Of a DNA stretch of 64,000 nt, positions 8,520 through 17,273 are shown piece after piece. Position numbers and translations under genes: made by a program. The notes beneath the pieces were generated by a model, which saw only the letters and a program-made list of their open reading frames with translations, ran no database searches and had not been told where the DNA came from. Position 1 is the first letter of the stretch; each line of letters opens with the position of its first letter. Origin of the DNA: JAPHTQ01 sp050302275 (GTDB lineage: Bacteria; Pseudomonadota; Gammaproteobacteria; Thiohalomonadales; Thiohalomonadaceae); assembly GCA_050302275.1 (NCBI GenBank), contig JBNLAT010000007.1:1-64000 (forward strand), in the 5' to 3' direction.

Positions 8520-9299
8520 TTAACGCTGGCGATAAGCAAAGAATAGGAGCGTTAGCCCCACTGCCATCAGCGGTAGAGAGAGTACCTGCCCCATGGTGAC
8601 CCAGCCGAAGGCGAGGTAGCCGATATGGGCGTCGGGCATACGCACAAACTCCACCAGGAAGCGGAACAGACCGTAGCAGAGGGCGAACAGGCCGGAGACC
8701 GCCATGGTGGGACGGGGTTTGTTCGAATAGAGCCAGAGGATGGCAAACAGCACTGGCCCTTCCAGCAGCAGTTCGTAGAGCATGGAAGGATGGCGCGGCA
8801 GCGGGCCGCCGGTGGGAAAGACCATCGCCCAGGGCACGTCGGAGACCTTGCCCCACAGCTCGCCGTTGATGAAGTTGCCGAAGCGCCCGGCCGCCAGTCC
8901 CCAGGGCACCAGCGGGGCAACAAAATCGATGGTGCTCCAGTAGCCGTGACCGTACTTGCGCTGGAACAGCCACATTGCGGCCAGCACGCCGAGCAGGCCA
9001 CCGTGGAAGGACATCCCCCCCTGCCAGACAAAAAACAGGCTCAGTGGATTGTGCAGAAAGGCGTCCAGACCGTAGAAAAGGGTGTAACCGATACGTCCCC
9101 CCAGCACCGCACCGAGGGCAAAGTAGAAGACCAGATCGTCGATCTGCTCAGCGTTCCAGCCGGAATTGGACTTTGAGGCCCGCTTGCGCCCCAGCCACCA
9201 GCCGGTACCGAAGGCCACCAAATACATAATGCCGTACCAGTGGACCTTGAGCGGACCGAGGGAGACGGCGACGGGATCGATGTTTGGATAGTTCATCAT
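8520..9299 (-). CDS. lgt: Prolipoprotein diacylglyceryl transferase
   Basis: 259 residues, about seven membrane segments. It transfers diacylglycerol from phosphatidylglycerol to the lipobox cysteine of prolipoproteins in the inner membrane. Family motifs: MSFHGGLLG with the essential His99, and the signature AAGRFGNFINGELWG at 136-150 with the essential Arg. The start could be either of two adjacent Met codons. lgt-thyA is a common gammaproteobacterial pair; here the two genes are separated by a repeat, and a second, inverted copy lies upstream of lgt. Client lipoproteins in this window include Slp, BamC, PelC and the DUF2799 protein. Confidence 0.95.
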   Translation of the reverse strand: MMNYPNIDPVAVSLGPLKVHWYGIMYLVAFGTGWWLGRKRASKSNSGWNAEQIDDLVFYFALGAVLGGRIGYTLFYGLDAFLHNPLSLFFVWQGGMSFHGGLLGVLAAMWLFQRKYGHGYWSTIDFVAPLVPWGLAAGRFGNFINGELWGKVSDVPWAMVFPTGGPLPRHPSMLYELLLEGPVLFAILWLYSNKPRPTMAVSGLFALCYGLFRFLVEFVRMPDAHIGYLAFGWVTMGQVLSLPLMAVGLTLLFFAYRQR

Positions 9300-9325
9300 G
9301 CTCGGCAGTATAACAACTCAAGTAC

Positions 9326-9469
9326 TAGAAGCAGTCTCAAAATTAGGATTCGTGCCCGGAGCCAAGGCGTAAAGCCTGCGAGGAGCGCAGTTTACCGGTA
9401 GTAAATGAGCACCGGAGCAGGCTTTACAACACAGGATCAGGGTACGAAGACCATTTTGAGGCGCTTCTA
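9326..9469 (+). repeat. About 145-bp palindromic element, family A copy 2
   Basis: Begins TAGAAGC and ends GCTTCTA, with subterminal TCAAAATTAGGATTCGTG and CATTTTGAGG arms. The central TTTACCGGTAGTAAATGAGCA core is flanked by GCCTGCGAGGAGCGC and GGAGCAGGC, which can pair. The final CTA (9467-9469) is the complement of the TAG stop codon of rlmI, so the element end and the gene end coincide exactly. It lies in inverted orientation to copy 1 on the other side of lgt. Confidence 0.88.
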
Positions 9470-10660
9470 CAAAGTGACGACACGTCCTGTGAGGCACTTG
9501 ATATATTCGGTTTCCGGGATCGCCGGATGGATCGGATGGTCCGGTCCCTGATGTCCCTGCTCGATGATTTGCAGCGTGCGGTCCAGATGGCGTGAGCCGC
9601 GCAACAGCAGGTCGCGCAGGGTATCGGCCTGCAGGTGGAAGGAGCAGGAAGCGGAGACCAGAATGCCGTCCTTGCCCAGCAACTGCATCGCCGCAGTGTT
9701 GATGCGCTGATAGGCCTCGACGCCCTTCTTCGCATCCTTTTTGCGCTTGATGAATGCGGGTGGATCGACGATCACCATATCGAACTTCTCGCGCTCAGCA
9801 CGCAACGCCTTGAGCGCCTCGAAGGCATCGCCCTCGATGCTGGAAACCCGTTTTGACACATCATTGAGTGCGGCATTGCGCTCTACCTGATCCAGGGCCT
9901 TGCTGGAGGCATCGATGCAAACCACCTCCTCCGCCCCGGCCACTGCCGCCTCGATGCCCCAACCGCCGATGTAACTAAAAACATCCAGTACCCGCAGGCC
10001 TTTGGCGATCTGCTGCACCCGCGCTCGATTCATGCGGTGGTCGTAGAACCAGCCGGTCTTCTGCCCGCTCAGCAGCGGCACATCGAAGCGAGTGCCGTTC
10101 TCTTCAATGGCGACGCTCTCCGGTACCTCGCCCACGGCAGTCCGCACATAACTCTCCAGCCCCTCCTGCGCCCGTGCGCCGCTGTCGTTGCGCCAGAGGA
10201 TCGCCCGCGGTTTGAGCACCTTGTCCAATGCGGCAGCGATATCCTCCAGCACTGCCTCCATCCCGGCGGTATTCACCTGTGCCACCACAATGTCGCCGAA
10301 GCGATCCACGACCAGCCCCGGCAGGTTGTCGCTTTCGCCGTAGACCAGACGATAGAAAGGTTTGTCGAACAGCCGTTCGCGCAGCGACAGGGCAATGTTG
10401 AGGCGATGGACCAGCAGCGAACGATCCAGCGTATGTTTGGTGCTGCGGCTCACCAGCCTTGCGGCGATCAGTGAGTGAGGATTCACGTAACCGTTACCAA
10501 CCGGCTTGCCGTCATTGGCCACAATGCAGACCTGCTGCCCCGCTTCGAAACCACTCAGTGGCGAACGTCCGCTGTCCACCTCATTGCTGTAGACCCACAG
10601 GTGGCCATTGCGCAGACGGCGCTCTTCGTTCTTTTTCAGGTAGAGAGGGGCAAGTTCCAT
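9467..10660 (-). CDS. rlmI: 23S rRNA m5C1962 methyltransferase RlmI
   Basis: 397 residues from MELAPLYLKKNEER, matching the 396-residue E. coli enzyme. The frame is open about 150 codons further upstream, but that extension is antisense to the DUF255 gene start and has no family similarity. Domains: N-terminal PUA (about 1-75, GHLWVYSNEVDSG) and a Rossmann SAM-dependent methyltransferase with VLDVFSYIGGWG and the catalytic-loop motif VDPPAF followed by a Cys in VSASCSFH. It methylates C1962 of 23S rRNA. Its TAG stop is supplied by the last three bases of a palindromic repeat. Confidence 0.92.
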   Translation of the reverse strand: MELAPLYLKKNEERRLRNGHLWVYSNEVDSGRSPLSGFEAGQQVCIVANDGKPVGNGYVNPHSLIAARLVSRSTKHTLDRSLLVHRLNIALSLRERLFDKPFYRLVYGESDNLPGLVVDRFGDIVVAQVNTAGMEAVLEDIAAALDKVLKPRAILWRNDSGARAQEGLESYVRTAVGEVPESVAIEENGTRFDVPLLSGQKTGWFYDHRMNRARVQQIAKGLRVLDVFSYIGGWGIEAAVAGAEEVVCIDASSKALDQVERNAALNDVSKRVSSIEGDAFEALKALRAEREKFDMVIVDPPAFIKRKKDAKKGVEAYQRINTAAMQLLGKDGILVSASCSFHLQADTLRDLLLRGSRHLDRTLQIIEQGHQGPDHPIHPAIPETEYIKCLTGRVVTL

Positions 10661-10807
10661 GACGGTTATCCGGCTGACGAAAGCGCGGATTATCGCAAAA
10701 AAGTCAGCGCGCCGCTGAACCTTTGGATTGAGCTTTACCGCGATGGCACCCATAGAGTGGAGAGACCATAACCTACTGAATCCGTCAGAAAGACCGCGAG
10801 GGGCCCC

Positions 10808-12796
10808 ATGGACAGCGCCAACACCACCACCCTTAACCACCTTGCCGGTGAGACCAGCCCCTATCTGCTGCAACACGCCCACAATCCCGTGGAGTGGCAC
10901 CCCTGGGGCGAAGAGGCACTGCAACGGGCCCGCGACGAGGACAAACCGATCCTGCTCTCCATTGGTTACTCGGCCTGCCACTGGTGCCATGTCATGGCCC
11001 ACGAATCCTTCGAAAATGAGACCACCGCGGCGCTGATGAACCGCCACTTCATCAACATTAAGGTGGATCGCGAAGAGCGCCCCGATCTGGATCGCATCTA
11101 TCAACTGGCGCACCAGCTACTCACCCGTCGCCCCGGCGGCTGGCCGCTGACGATGATCCTCACCCCGGATCAGGTTCCCTTTGTCGGCGGCACCTACTTC
11201 CCCCCCGTAGAGCGTCATGGCCTGCCCGGCTTTCGCGAGCTGCTGCAACAGGTGCATCACATCTATCAGGCCAACCGGGAAGGCATCAACGAGCAGAACC
11301 AGTCGATGCTACAGGCACTGCAGCAATCTGCCGTGGAGGGTGCCGGTCGCCTCGATGAAACGCCATTGAACGCGGCGGTAAAAGAGTTGGCTGGAAGCTT
11401 TGACCAGATCGACGGCGGCTTCGGTGGTGCGCCCAAATTTCCCCATGTGGGTAACCTGCTCCTGCTGCTGCGCCAGGACGAGCAGGCACGGGAAATGGCC
11501 CTGTTCAGTTTGCGCAAGATGGCCGAGGGCGGACTGCTGGATCAGCTCGGTGGCGGCTTTTACCGCTACGCGGTGGATCGACAGTGGGAGATCCCGCACT
11601 TCGAAAAGATGCTCTATGACAACGGCCCGCTGCTGCAATGCTATGTCGAAGCATGGCAGCTGAGCGGCGATGCCTTTTTCCGCCAGGTCGCGGAACGCAC
11701 TGCAGAGTGGGTGATGCGTGAGATGCAGCGCGATGACGGCGGTTACTGCGCCAGTCAGGACGCCGACAGCGACGGTGAAGAGGGCGGCTTTTATGTCTGG
11801 GATCGCAAAGAGGCGAAAAGCCTGCTGAGCGATGAAGAGTACCGCGTGGCCGCCCGTCACTTCGGCCTGGATGAGAGCCCTAATTTTGAAGGCCGCTGGC
11901 ACCTGAAGATTGCAGAACCACTTGATCAGACTGAGCAGGCATTACTGGAAAGTGCACGGGAAAAACTGTTCGCCGCTCGCAGCCAACGTAATCCACCCGG
12001 TCGTGACGACAAGCTACTGGTGAGCTGGAACGGCCTGATGATTAAGGGGATGGCCTATGCGGGACTTCACCTTGGTAAACAGGAGTACATCGACTCGGCG
12101 GAACGTGCCGTCGAATTCATCCGCAATGAATTACTTATCGACGGACGCCTGCTGGCCAGCCACAAAGATGGCCAGGCTCGGCACACAGGCTACCTCGACG
12201 ACTATGCCTTTCTCATCGATGGGTTGCTCGCCCTGCTCCAGGCCCGTTGGCGCAGCGAGGATCTGCAACTGGCCTGCACCCTGGCCGATGCGCTGCTGGA
12301 ACACTTCGAGGATGAGTCACAGGGCGGATTCTATTTCACCGCCGACGATCACGAGCAGCTGATCCAACGACCCAAACCATTTATGGACGAGTCGATGCCT
12401 TCGGGTAACGGCATCGCTGCCAGTGCCCTGCTGCGCCTCGGTCACCTCAGCGGTAATCTGAATTACATCGATGCTGCGGAGAAAAGCCTACGTGCCGCCT
12501 GGCCGATGCTGACCCGTTATCCGGTTGCCCACGGCACCCTGCTCTGCGCACTGCAGGAGCAGTTGCAGGAAAATGATCTGTTTATTTTGCGTGGGGATGA
12601 GGAGGCGCTTGTGCCCTGGCTGGAAAAACTGTTCAAGGGGTTCCAACCGTTAAGAATGGTGATCGCCATCCCGGCAGAGAGTAGTCACCTGCCCGAGGCA
12701 CTGGCCGAGAAAACGCCACAGGGAGGGGCGGTGGCATATCACTGCAAGGGCTTGCGCTGCCTGCCACCGATTACCGATATCGACAAACTGGAATAA
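10808..12796 (+). CDS. DUF255 thioredoxin-fold / six-hairpin glycosidase-like protein
   Basis: 662 residues, full length for the YyaL / SPATA20-like family. The N-terminal thioredoxin-like domain (about 1-170) has the active-site-like SACHWCHVMAHESF with Cys57 and Cys60. The remainder is an alpha/alpha toroid resembling N-acylglucosamine 2-epimerases (GGFYRYAVDRQWEIPHFEKMLYDNGPL, SQDADSDGEEGGFYVW). The start ATG follows GAGGGG. The biochemical role of the family is not established; a redox or carbohydrate-related function is only inferred from the folds. It is divergent from rlmI and convergent with the small YdcH-like gene. Confidence 0.9.
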   Translation: MDSANTTTLNHLAGETSPYLLQHAHNPVEWHPWGEEALQRARDEDKPILLSIGYSACHWCHVMAHESFENETTAALMNRHFINIKVDREERPDLDRIYQLAHQLLTRRPGGWPLTMILTPDQVPFVGGTYFPPVERHGLPGFRELLQQVHHIYQANREGINEQNQSMLQALQQSAVEGAGRLDETPLNAAVKELAGSFDQIDGGFGGAPKFPHVGNLLLLLRQDEQAREMALFSLRKMAEGGLLDQLGGGFYRYAVDRQWEIPHFEKMLYDNGPLLQCYVEAWQLSGDAFFRQVAERTAEWVMREMQRDDGGYCASQDADSDGEEGGFYVWDRKEAKSLLSDEEYRVAARHFGLDESPNFEGRWHLKIAEPLDQTEQALLESAREKLFAARSQRNPPGRDDKLLVSWNGLMIKGMAYAGLHLGKQEYIDSAERAVEFIRNELLIDGRLLASHKDGQARHTGYLDDYAFLIDGLLALLQARWRSEDLQLACTLADALLEHFEDESQGGFYFTADDHEQLIQRPKPFMDESMPSGNGIAASALLRLGHLSGNLNYIDAAEKSLRAAWPMLTRYPVAHGTLLCALQEQLQENDLFILRGDEEALVPWLEKLFKGFQPLRMVIAIPAESSHLPEALAEKTPQGGAVAYHCKGLRCLPPITDIDKLE

Positions 12797-12801
12797 CCGG
12801 C

Positions 12802-13011
12802 TCAGGCGTTCAGATCGGGGATCAGCTTACTCTCAATGCGAGCAATGGCATCTTTGAGCTGGAGCTTACGCTTTTTCATCCGGGTCATCTGCAGCTGATC
12901 CGGATAGCCCGTCTCCAGCATCGCCTGAATGGCCGCATCCAGATCACGGTGCTCTACGCGTAGCTCTTCAAGGCGCTGGTGCAGGTCAATCAGCTCGTCG
13001 TTTTCCATCAT
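12802..13011 (-). CDS. YdcH-like small protein (DUF465)
   Basis: 69 residues, entirely alpha-helical and highly charged. The motifs LHQRLEELRVEHRDLD and LQMTRMKKRKLQLKD are typical of the DUF465 (YdcH) family, which are short coiled-coil proteins of unknown function. The length matches the family. The gene ends five bases from the convergent DUF255 gene and is divergent from the slp pair. Confidence 0.85.
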   Translation of the reverse strand: MMENDELIDLHQRLEELRVEHRDLDAAIQAMLETGYPDQLQMTRMKKRKLQLKDAIARIESKLIPDLNA

Positions 13012-13154
13012 TACCTATTCCCGACAAGGAAGGGAACAAAATACCATACATTCGTTGTCTCAGGTTATAGAGTGTGAAGCATTAACGGATGCCGCCAATG
13101 AGACATCCTAAACTGGACTCATTACTTTTTTATTGAAATGCAGGAGCCAAAGCC

Positions 13155-13676
13155 ATGCACCGTCACTTCCCCCCACTCCTGCTCGCGGCACTGCTGCTCA
13201 GCGCGTGTAGCAGCGTGCCGACAAACATCAGCGAACCGGCCATTTCCCCGGTGACTATTGCCCAGGCCGTAAAAGCCCCGGAGAGCGTCAAGGGTAAAAC
13301 CGTGCGCTGGGGAGGCACCATCGCCAAGGTGGAAAACCAGCAGCAGAAGACCAAAGTGGAGATCGTTGCCCGTGAGTTGTACGACGATGGCGAACCGAAA
13401 AAGAGTGACCAGAGCCTGGGTAGATTTATCGCCGAGATCGATGGCTTCCTCGACCCGGCCATCTACGCAGTCGGCCGCAACCTGACCGTGGTCGGAACGC
13501 TGGCTGGCACCACCCAGGGGAAACTGGGAGAGATGAACTACAGCTATGCGGTGGTTAATGCGGATGCACACTACCTCTGGCCATTGCCGGAAGAGCCGTG
13601 CACCAACTGCTCACCCTGGTACTACGACCCATGGTATCCCTGGGGACCGTATCACCGTTACCCATACTATTACTAA
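13155..13676 (+). CDS. Slp-family outer-membrane lipoprotein (first of tandem pair)
   Basis: 173 residues with a lipoprotein signal (LLLSAC, lipid on the Cys at about residue 18). The Slp family domain is recognisable from PVTIAQAVKAPESVKGKTVRWGG and the OB-like strand pattern that follows. E. coli Slp is a starvation/stationary-phase and acid-stress lipoprotein. The C-terminus is an unusual aromatic tail of alternating Tyr/Trp/Pro (YYDPWYPWGPYHRYPYYY). A good AGGAG ribosome site precedes the ATG. Ten bases downstream lies a paralogue, so the two are likely co-transcribed and arose by duplication. Confidence 0.88.
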   Translation: MHRHFPPLLLAALLLSACSSVPTNISEPAISPVTIAQAVKAPESVKGKTVRWGGTIAKVENQQQKTKVEIVARELYDDGEPKKSDQSLGRFIAEIDGFLDPAIYAVGRNLTVVGTLAGTTQGKLGEMNYSYAVVNADAHYLWPLPEEPCTNCSPWYYDPWYPWGPYHRYPYYY

Positions 13677-13685
13677 GGTTGTGAG

Positions 13686-14168
13686 ATGAAGAACCTCTAC
13701 CTGTTACCGATCGCCTTGCTGCTGTCTGCCTGCGCTTCAGCACCGGAATTCGACGCCGAGAAAACCGCGGCCCCCATTACCGTCGCCCAGGCGGTCAGTA
13801 CTCCCGATTCACACAAGGGCAAACAGGTGCTTTGGGGTGGCGCCATCATCAACAGCACCAACCTGAAAAACGAAACCCGGCTGGAAGTACTCGCCTACCC
13901 GCTCGACAGCGATAACTATCCGCAGACGGGCAAGCCTGCCTATGGTCGCTTTCTATTATTGAAACAGGGTTATCTGGAAACGGTGGACTACGCCCCGGGA
14001 AGATTGATCACCGTCTCGGGAACCCTCGACGGTGTACAGAAAAGCAAACTGGATGAAAGTGTCTACACCTATCCGCTACTGCGCGCAGAGAAGATTCATC
14101 TCTGGTCGAAGAACGGCAAAAGCGAAACTCAGTTTCACTTCGGGATTGGGGTGATGTTTAGAAACTGA
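13686..14168 (+). CDS. Slp-family outer-membrane lipoprotein (second of tandem pair)
   Basis: 160 residues, lipobox LLLSAC. The same Slp core as the preceding gene (PITVAQAVSTPDSHKGKQVLWGG) but without the aromatic tail. It ends next to the convergent LexA-like gene (stop codons adjacent). Divergence within the core is substantial, so the duplication is not recent. The role is inferred from the family only: an outer-membrane lipoprotein linked with stress or stationary phase. Confidence 0.88.
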   Translation: MKNLYLLPIALLLSACASAPEFDAEKTAAPITVAQAVSTPDSHKGKQVLWGGAIINSTNLKNETRLEVLAYPLDSDNYPQTGKPAYGRFLLLKQGYLETVDYAPGRLITVSGTLDGVQKSKLDESVYTYPLLRAEKIHLWSKNGKSETQFHFGIGVMFRN

Positions 14169-14633
14169 TTATTCAGGTTGTCTAATAACGCCGGTGACAA
14201 TACCGAGGATCTGCACCTCTTCATTCTTCAGATGAATGGGCTCCATATCCGGGTTGGCCGGTTGCAGACGAATGCCGTCACGTTCAACGTAGAATTTCTT
14301 CAGCGTTACCTGCTCACCATTGATCATCGCCACCACCGACTGGCCGTTCTCAGCGCTCTCGCGCTTTTCGATGATCACGATGTCGCCATCCTGAATGTTG
14401 TCGTCGATCATGGAGTGACCGCGTACCTTCAGTGCGTAGGTATTGCGGCGCACCATGTTGGCAGGAACGGAGACGCGCTCGTTGTCTTCGCTGATGTCGA
14501 CTGGCTGACCGGCGCTGATCCAGCCCAGCAGTGGGATTTCCACCATCGCCGCTGGCGCGAGTTCGACTGCCTCGGCTCCGGGAATATGAACGGGGCGCTC
14601 TTTTTTCGGAATCAGGTAGCTTACGGCGGACAT
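14169..14633 (-). CDS. LexA-like S24 autoprotease lacking the DNA-binding domain
   Basis: 154 residues from MSAVSYLIPKK, chosen because an AGAGGA site lies 8 bases upstream; the frame extends 25 codons further without support. Residues about 40-154 are an S24/LexA catalytic domain: Ala-Gly cleavage site in GWISAGQPV, nucleophile Ser in RGHSMIDD, and general-base Lys in GEQVTLKKFY. The overall pattern (GDIVIIEKRESAENGQSVVAMI) is closer to LexA than to UmuD. The N-terminal 35 residues are too short for the winged-helix domain of LexA. So it could be a UmuD-like accessory or a co-protease target that acts by heterodimerising with other S24 proteins. No umuC follows. Confidence 0.8.
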   Translation of the reverse strand: MSAVSYLIPKKERPVHIPGAEAVELAPAAMVEIPLLGWISAGQPVDISEDNERVSVPANMVRRNTYALKVRGHSMIDDNIQDGDIVIIEKRESAENGQSVVAMINGEQVTLKKFYVERDGIRLQPANPDMEPIHLKNEEVQILGIVTGVIRQPE

Positions 14634-14693
14634 CACAGAATCCTCTTTATGATTTCCACTTAACTTACTATCAGATAAGAAATAAATCAAACC

Positions 14694-14709
14694 TGTGTCA
14701 TATGCCACA
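14694..14709. promoter_or_regulatory. CRP/Vfr-like palindrome (2 mismatches) between lexA-like and SCO genes
   Basis: The sequence TGTGTCATATGCCACA fits TGTGN-N6-NCACA. It is palindromic except for one pair and differs from TGTGA-N6-TCACA at two positions. It sits between two divergent genes, about 60 bases upstream of the LexA-like start and 40 upstream of the SCO start. It could be an operator for either. It is weaker than the site at 19006. Confidence 0.35.
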
Positions 14710-14747
14710 CTACCTAACCATTTTGCGCCGTGCGATAATCCGCACCC

Positions 14748-15392
14748 ATGGAACGTTCACGCTTTTTTATTATTCTCGGTGTGCTGGCTGTCCTCATTGT
14801 GGGCGGCGTCTCTTTCAGCCTGTGGCAGCAGAAAAAACCGTTACCGCCATCTCCGGCAGAGTTGAATGCGGTATTACTGCCTGAGTATCGCCAGGTCACC
14901 CCGTTCCAACTGACCGACGGCGACGGCCAGACATTCGACCTGGCTAACCTCGAGGGCAAGTGGAGCTTCATCTTCTTCGGTTACACCCACTGTCCCGACA
15001 TCTGTCCCACCACGCTGGCCATGCTGCGTCTGGTGGCGAAGAATCTGCAACAGACCCCGGCTTATTACCAGAACAGCCAGTTCCTGTTTGTCTCGGTTGA
15101 CCCGAAGCGGGACAAACCCGCCAACCTGAAACAGTTTGTCGCCTATTTCCATCCGGACTTCAAAACCGCCACCGGGGAGAAAAGCGAGATCGATAACCTG
15201 GCCAAGCAACTGGGCGCGGTATATATGTTTGATGGCGATCTCAACAGCGACGATTACATCGTCAATCACAGCGCCACGGTGGTTTTGATTGACCCACAGG
15301 GCCGTTGGGTGGCACGCTTCAATCCGCCGCACAAAGCGAGTGAGATCGCGGAGCAGTTTCGCCAGGTGCGCAACTACTTCCAACAAAAATAA
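14748..15392 (+). CDS. SCO1/SenC-family copper chaperone
   Basis: 214 residues: an N-terminal membrane anchor (about 7-26), then a thioredoxin-fold domain with the copper-binding Cys82 and Cys86 in THCPDICPTTL and the distal ligand His174 in IVNHSATVVL. SCO proteins deliver copper to the CuA centre of cytochrome c oxidase, or act as thiol reductases. No oxidase genes are in the window, so the client is elsewhere. psd follows 17 bases downstream and may be co-transcribed. Confidence 0.92.
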   Translation: MERSRFFIILGVLAVLIVGGVSFSLWQQKKPLPPSPAELNAVLLPEYRQVTPFQLTDGDGQTFDLANLEGKWSFIFFGYTHCPDICPTTLAMLRLVAKNLQQTPAYYQNSQFLFVSVDPKRDKPANLKQFVAYFHPDFKTATGEKSEIDNLAKQLGAVYMFDGDLNSDDYIVNHSATVVLIDPQGRWVARFNPPHKASEIAEQFRQVRNYFQQK

Positions 15393-15409
15393 CTGCATAG
15401 AGTACAAGC

Positions 15410-16291
15410 ATGCCGCAGCACAACGATGGCGCCACCGGTATCGACTACCTCAAGGCGCTGCCCCAGTACCTGATGCCGGGACATCTGGTCTCGCGTCTGA
15501 TCCATGCCTTCACCCGTATCCGCCATCCTGCGATCAAGAATCGCTTCACCGGTTGGTTCGTCAAACAGTTCAACGTCAACATGGACGAAGCGGCGGAGAG
15601 CGATCCGCTCGCCTATGAACACTTCAATGCCTTCTTTACCCGTGAACTGAAACCCGGCGCCCGCCCCATCGTCAGTGGTGAAAAACTGCTGGCCTGCCCC
15701 GTAGACGGCGCAGTGAGTCAGGTGGGTGATATCGTCGAGGGTCGTATCTTCCAGGCCAAGGGGCACGACTATTCGCTGGAGCAACTGCTCGGTGGCTCAG
15801 AGAAACGCGCCGCGGCGTTTCAGGGTGGCAGCTTCACCACCATCTATCTCTCACCGCGTGACTATCACCGCATCCACATGCCCATCGATGGCACGCTGCG
15901 TGAAATGGTCCACGTACCGGGGCGGCTGTTCAGCGTCAATCCGGCAACCACCCGGGTCATCCCCGGCCTCTTCGCCCGCAATGAGCGGGTGGTCTCGCTG
16001 TTCGATACTGCGGCAGGGCCTATGGCGCTGGTCAAGGTCGGCGCGGTCAATGTGGGCAGTATCGAAACGGTCTGGGCGGGTGAAGTGACACCGCCGGCAG
16101 GACGAGTGGTGCGCACACGCCGTTACGAAGGGGAAGAGGCGATCCAGCTGAAAAAGGGTGAGGAGATGGGACGCTTTAATATGGGTTCGACGGTTATCGT
16201 AGTATTCGGGCCCGACGCCATCGACTGGGCTGGCGATCTCCAGCCCGGCGTATCGGTTCGACTGGGACAGGCGCTGGCAACGCGCAAATAG
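15410..16291 (+). CDS. psd: Phosphatidylserine decarboxylase proenzyme
   Basis: 293 residues. It decarboxylates phosphatidylserine to phosphatidylethanolamine at the inner membrane. The self-cleavage motif is FNMGSTV, with Gly259-Ser260; Ser260 becomes the pyruvoyl prosthetic group of the alpha chain. Other family blocks are FNAFFTRELKPGARP, CPVDGAVSQVG, LSPRDYHRIHMP and GAVNVGSIE. MGST replaces the LGST seen in E. coli, a conservative change. epmA converges seven bases downstream. In Pseudomonas, as I recall, psd adjoins fimW-fimX; here the EF-P module lies between. Confidence 0.95.
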   Translation: MPQHNDGATGIDYLKALPQYLMPGHLVSRLIHAFTRIRHPAIKNRFTGWFVKQFNVNMDEAAESDPLAYEHFNAFFTRELKPGARPIVSGEKLLACPVDGAVSQVGDIVEGRIFQAKGHDYSLEQLLGGSEKRAAAFQGGSFTTIYLSPRDYHRIHMPIDGTLREMVHVPGRLFSVNPATTRVIPGLFARNERVVSLFDTAAGPMALVKVGAVNVGSIETVWAGEVTPPAGRVVRTRRYEGEEAIQLKKGEEMGRFNMGSTVIVVFGPDAIDWAGDLQPGVSVRLGQALATRK

Positions 16292-16298
16292 ACAGCTT

Positions 16299-17273
16299 TC
16301 AGTTACGCTCGAGGGTAAAGGCCATTACCTGATCGAGACTTTCGGCACCAACGGCCAACATCACCAGGCGATCGATACCGAGGGCCACTCCGGCAGAGGA
16401 CGGCAAGCCTGCCTCCAGCGCCGCCAGTAAAAACTCATCCATGGGGACCGCTTCAAGTCCCTGTGCCTTCCTTGCCGCAAGCTCTGCCTCGAAGCGTCGA
16501 TGTTGTTCGCCCGCATCGGCCAGCTCATGAAAACCATTGGCCAGTTCTACGCCGTGGTAGTAGAGCTCGAAGCGTTCAGCCACTCTCGAATCCGTCGGAT
16601 TGACCCGCGCCAATGCCGCCTGTGAGGCAGGATAGTCGTAGAGGAAACAGAGTCCCGATTGACCCAGCTGTGGCTCAATGAAATGGCTGAGTAACAACTC
16701 CAGTAACAGATCACGATCCGTCTCTTCGGCAAAGCCGGTCAAGCCACGCTCTTCAATACACTGATGTAGCTCATCGAGTGTCGCCTCCAGTGGATCGAGT
16801 TGCAGGGTACGCATAAAGGCGTCCCGGTAGCTCAGCTTTTCCGCACCACCGTCAACCCCCAGAATCGGCCCGACCAACGCCGCCACCTCTTCCATCAGTG
16901 CGTGGTGATCGAAACCGGGTCGATACCACTCCAGCATGGTGAACTCGGGCTGGTGGCGACTCCCCGCCTCCCCCTGACGAAAGACTTTTCCGAGTTGATA
17001 GATCGGCCCGCTACCCGCGGCCAACAGGCGCTTCATCGGAAATTCCGGCGAAGTGTGCAGATAGAGCGGCAGGCCTTCGGCATGGCCTGGACCGATATAG
17101 CGGGAAGTAAAACTGTGCAGATGTGGATCGGTGATTGCGGCCGTGGAGAGGATGGGCGTCTCCACCTCCATTACACCGCGCTCGGCAAAAAAGGCCCGCA
17201 CCTGTTGCAGGATGCGGGCCCTTTTTTGCAGTGTTTCCAGCGAGGCGGTGGGTTGCCAGTTCTTTTGAATCAT
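16299..17273 (-). CDS. epmA: EF-P--(R)-beta-lysine ligase EpmA (GenX/PoxA)
   Basis: 324 residues from MIQKNWQ, the same size as E. coli EpmA. A class II lysyl-tRNA-synthetase-like catalytic domain without the anticodon-binding domain. Motif 2 region: YQLGKVFRQGEAGSRHQPEFTMLEWY; motif 3: LGIDRLVMLAVGA. It attaches (R)-beta-lysine to Lys34 of EF-P. The upstream sequence is a palindromic repeat that ends on the start codon itself (shared base 17273). Any ribosome site must therefore be inside the repeat, and none is obvious. A frame extending 13 codons into the repeat exists but is unlikely. Confidence 0.93.
   Translation of the reverse strand: MIQKNWQPTASLETLQKRARILQQVRAFFAERGVMEVETPILSTAAITDPHLHSFTSRYIGPGHAEGLPLYLHTSPEFPMKRLLAAGSGPIYQLGKVFRQGEAGSRHQPEFTMLEWYRPGFDHHALMEEVAALVGPILGVDGGAEKLSYRDAFMRTLQLDPLEATLDELHQCIEERGLTGFAEETDRDLLLELLLSHFIEPQLGQSGLCFLYDYPASQAALARVNPTDSRVAERFELYYHGVELANGFHELADAGEQHRRFEAELAARKAQGLEAVPMDEFLLAALEAGLPSSAGVALGIDRLVMLAVGAESLDQVMAFTLERN

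Noticed and set aside
9467..11113. 548-residue reading frame extending rlmI upstream
   Set aside because: The extra 150 codons are antisense to the DUF255 gene and lack similarity; MELAPLYLKK at 10660 gives the family length.
14634..14747. SOS (LexA) box upstream of the LexA-like gene
   Set aside because: No CTGT-N8-ACAG match; the palindrome present fits a CRP-like pattern instead.
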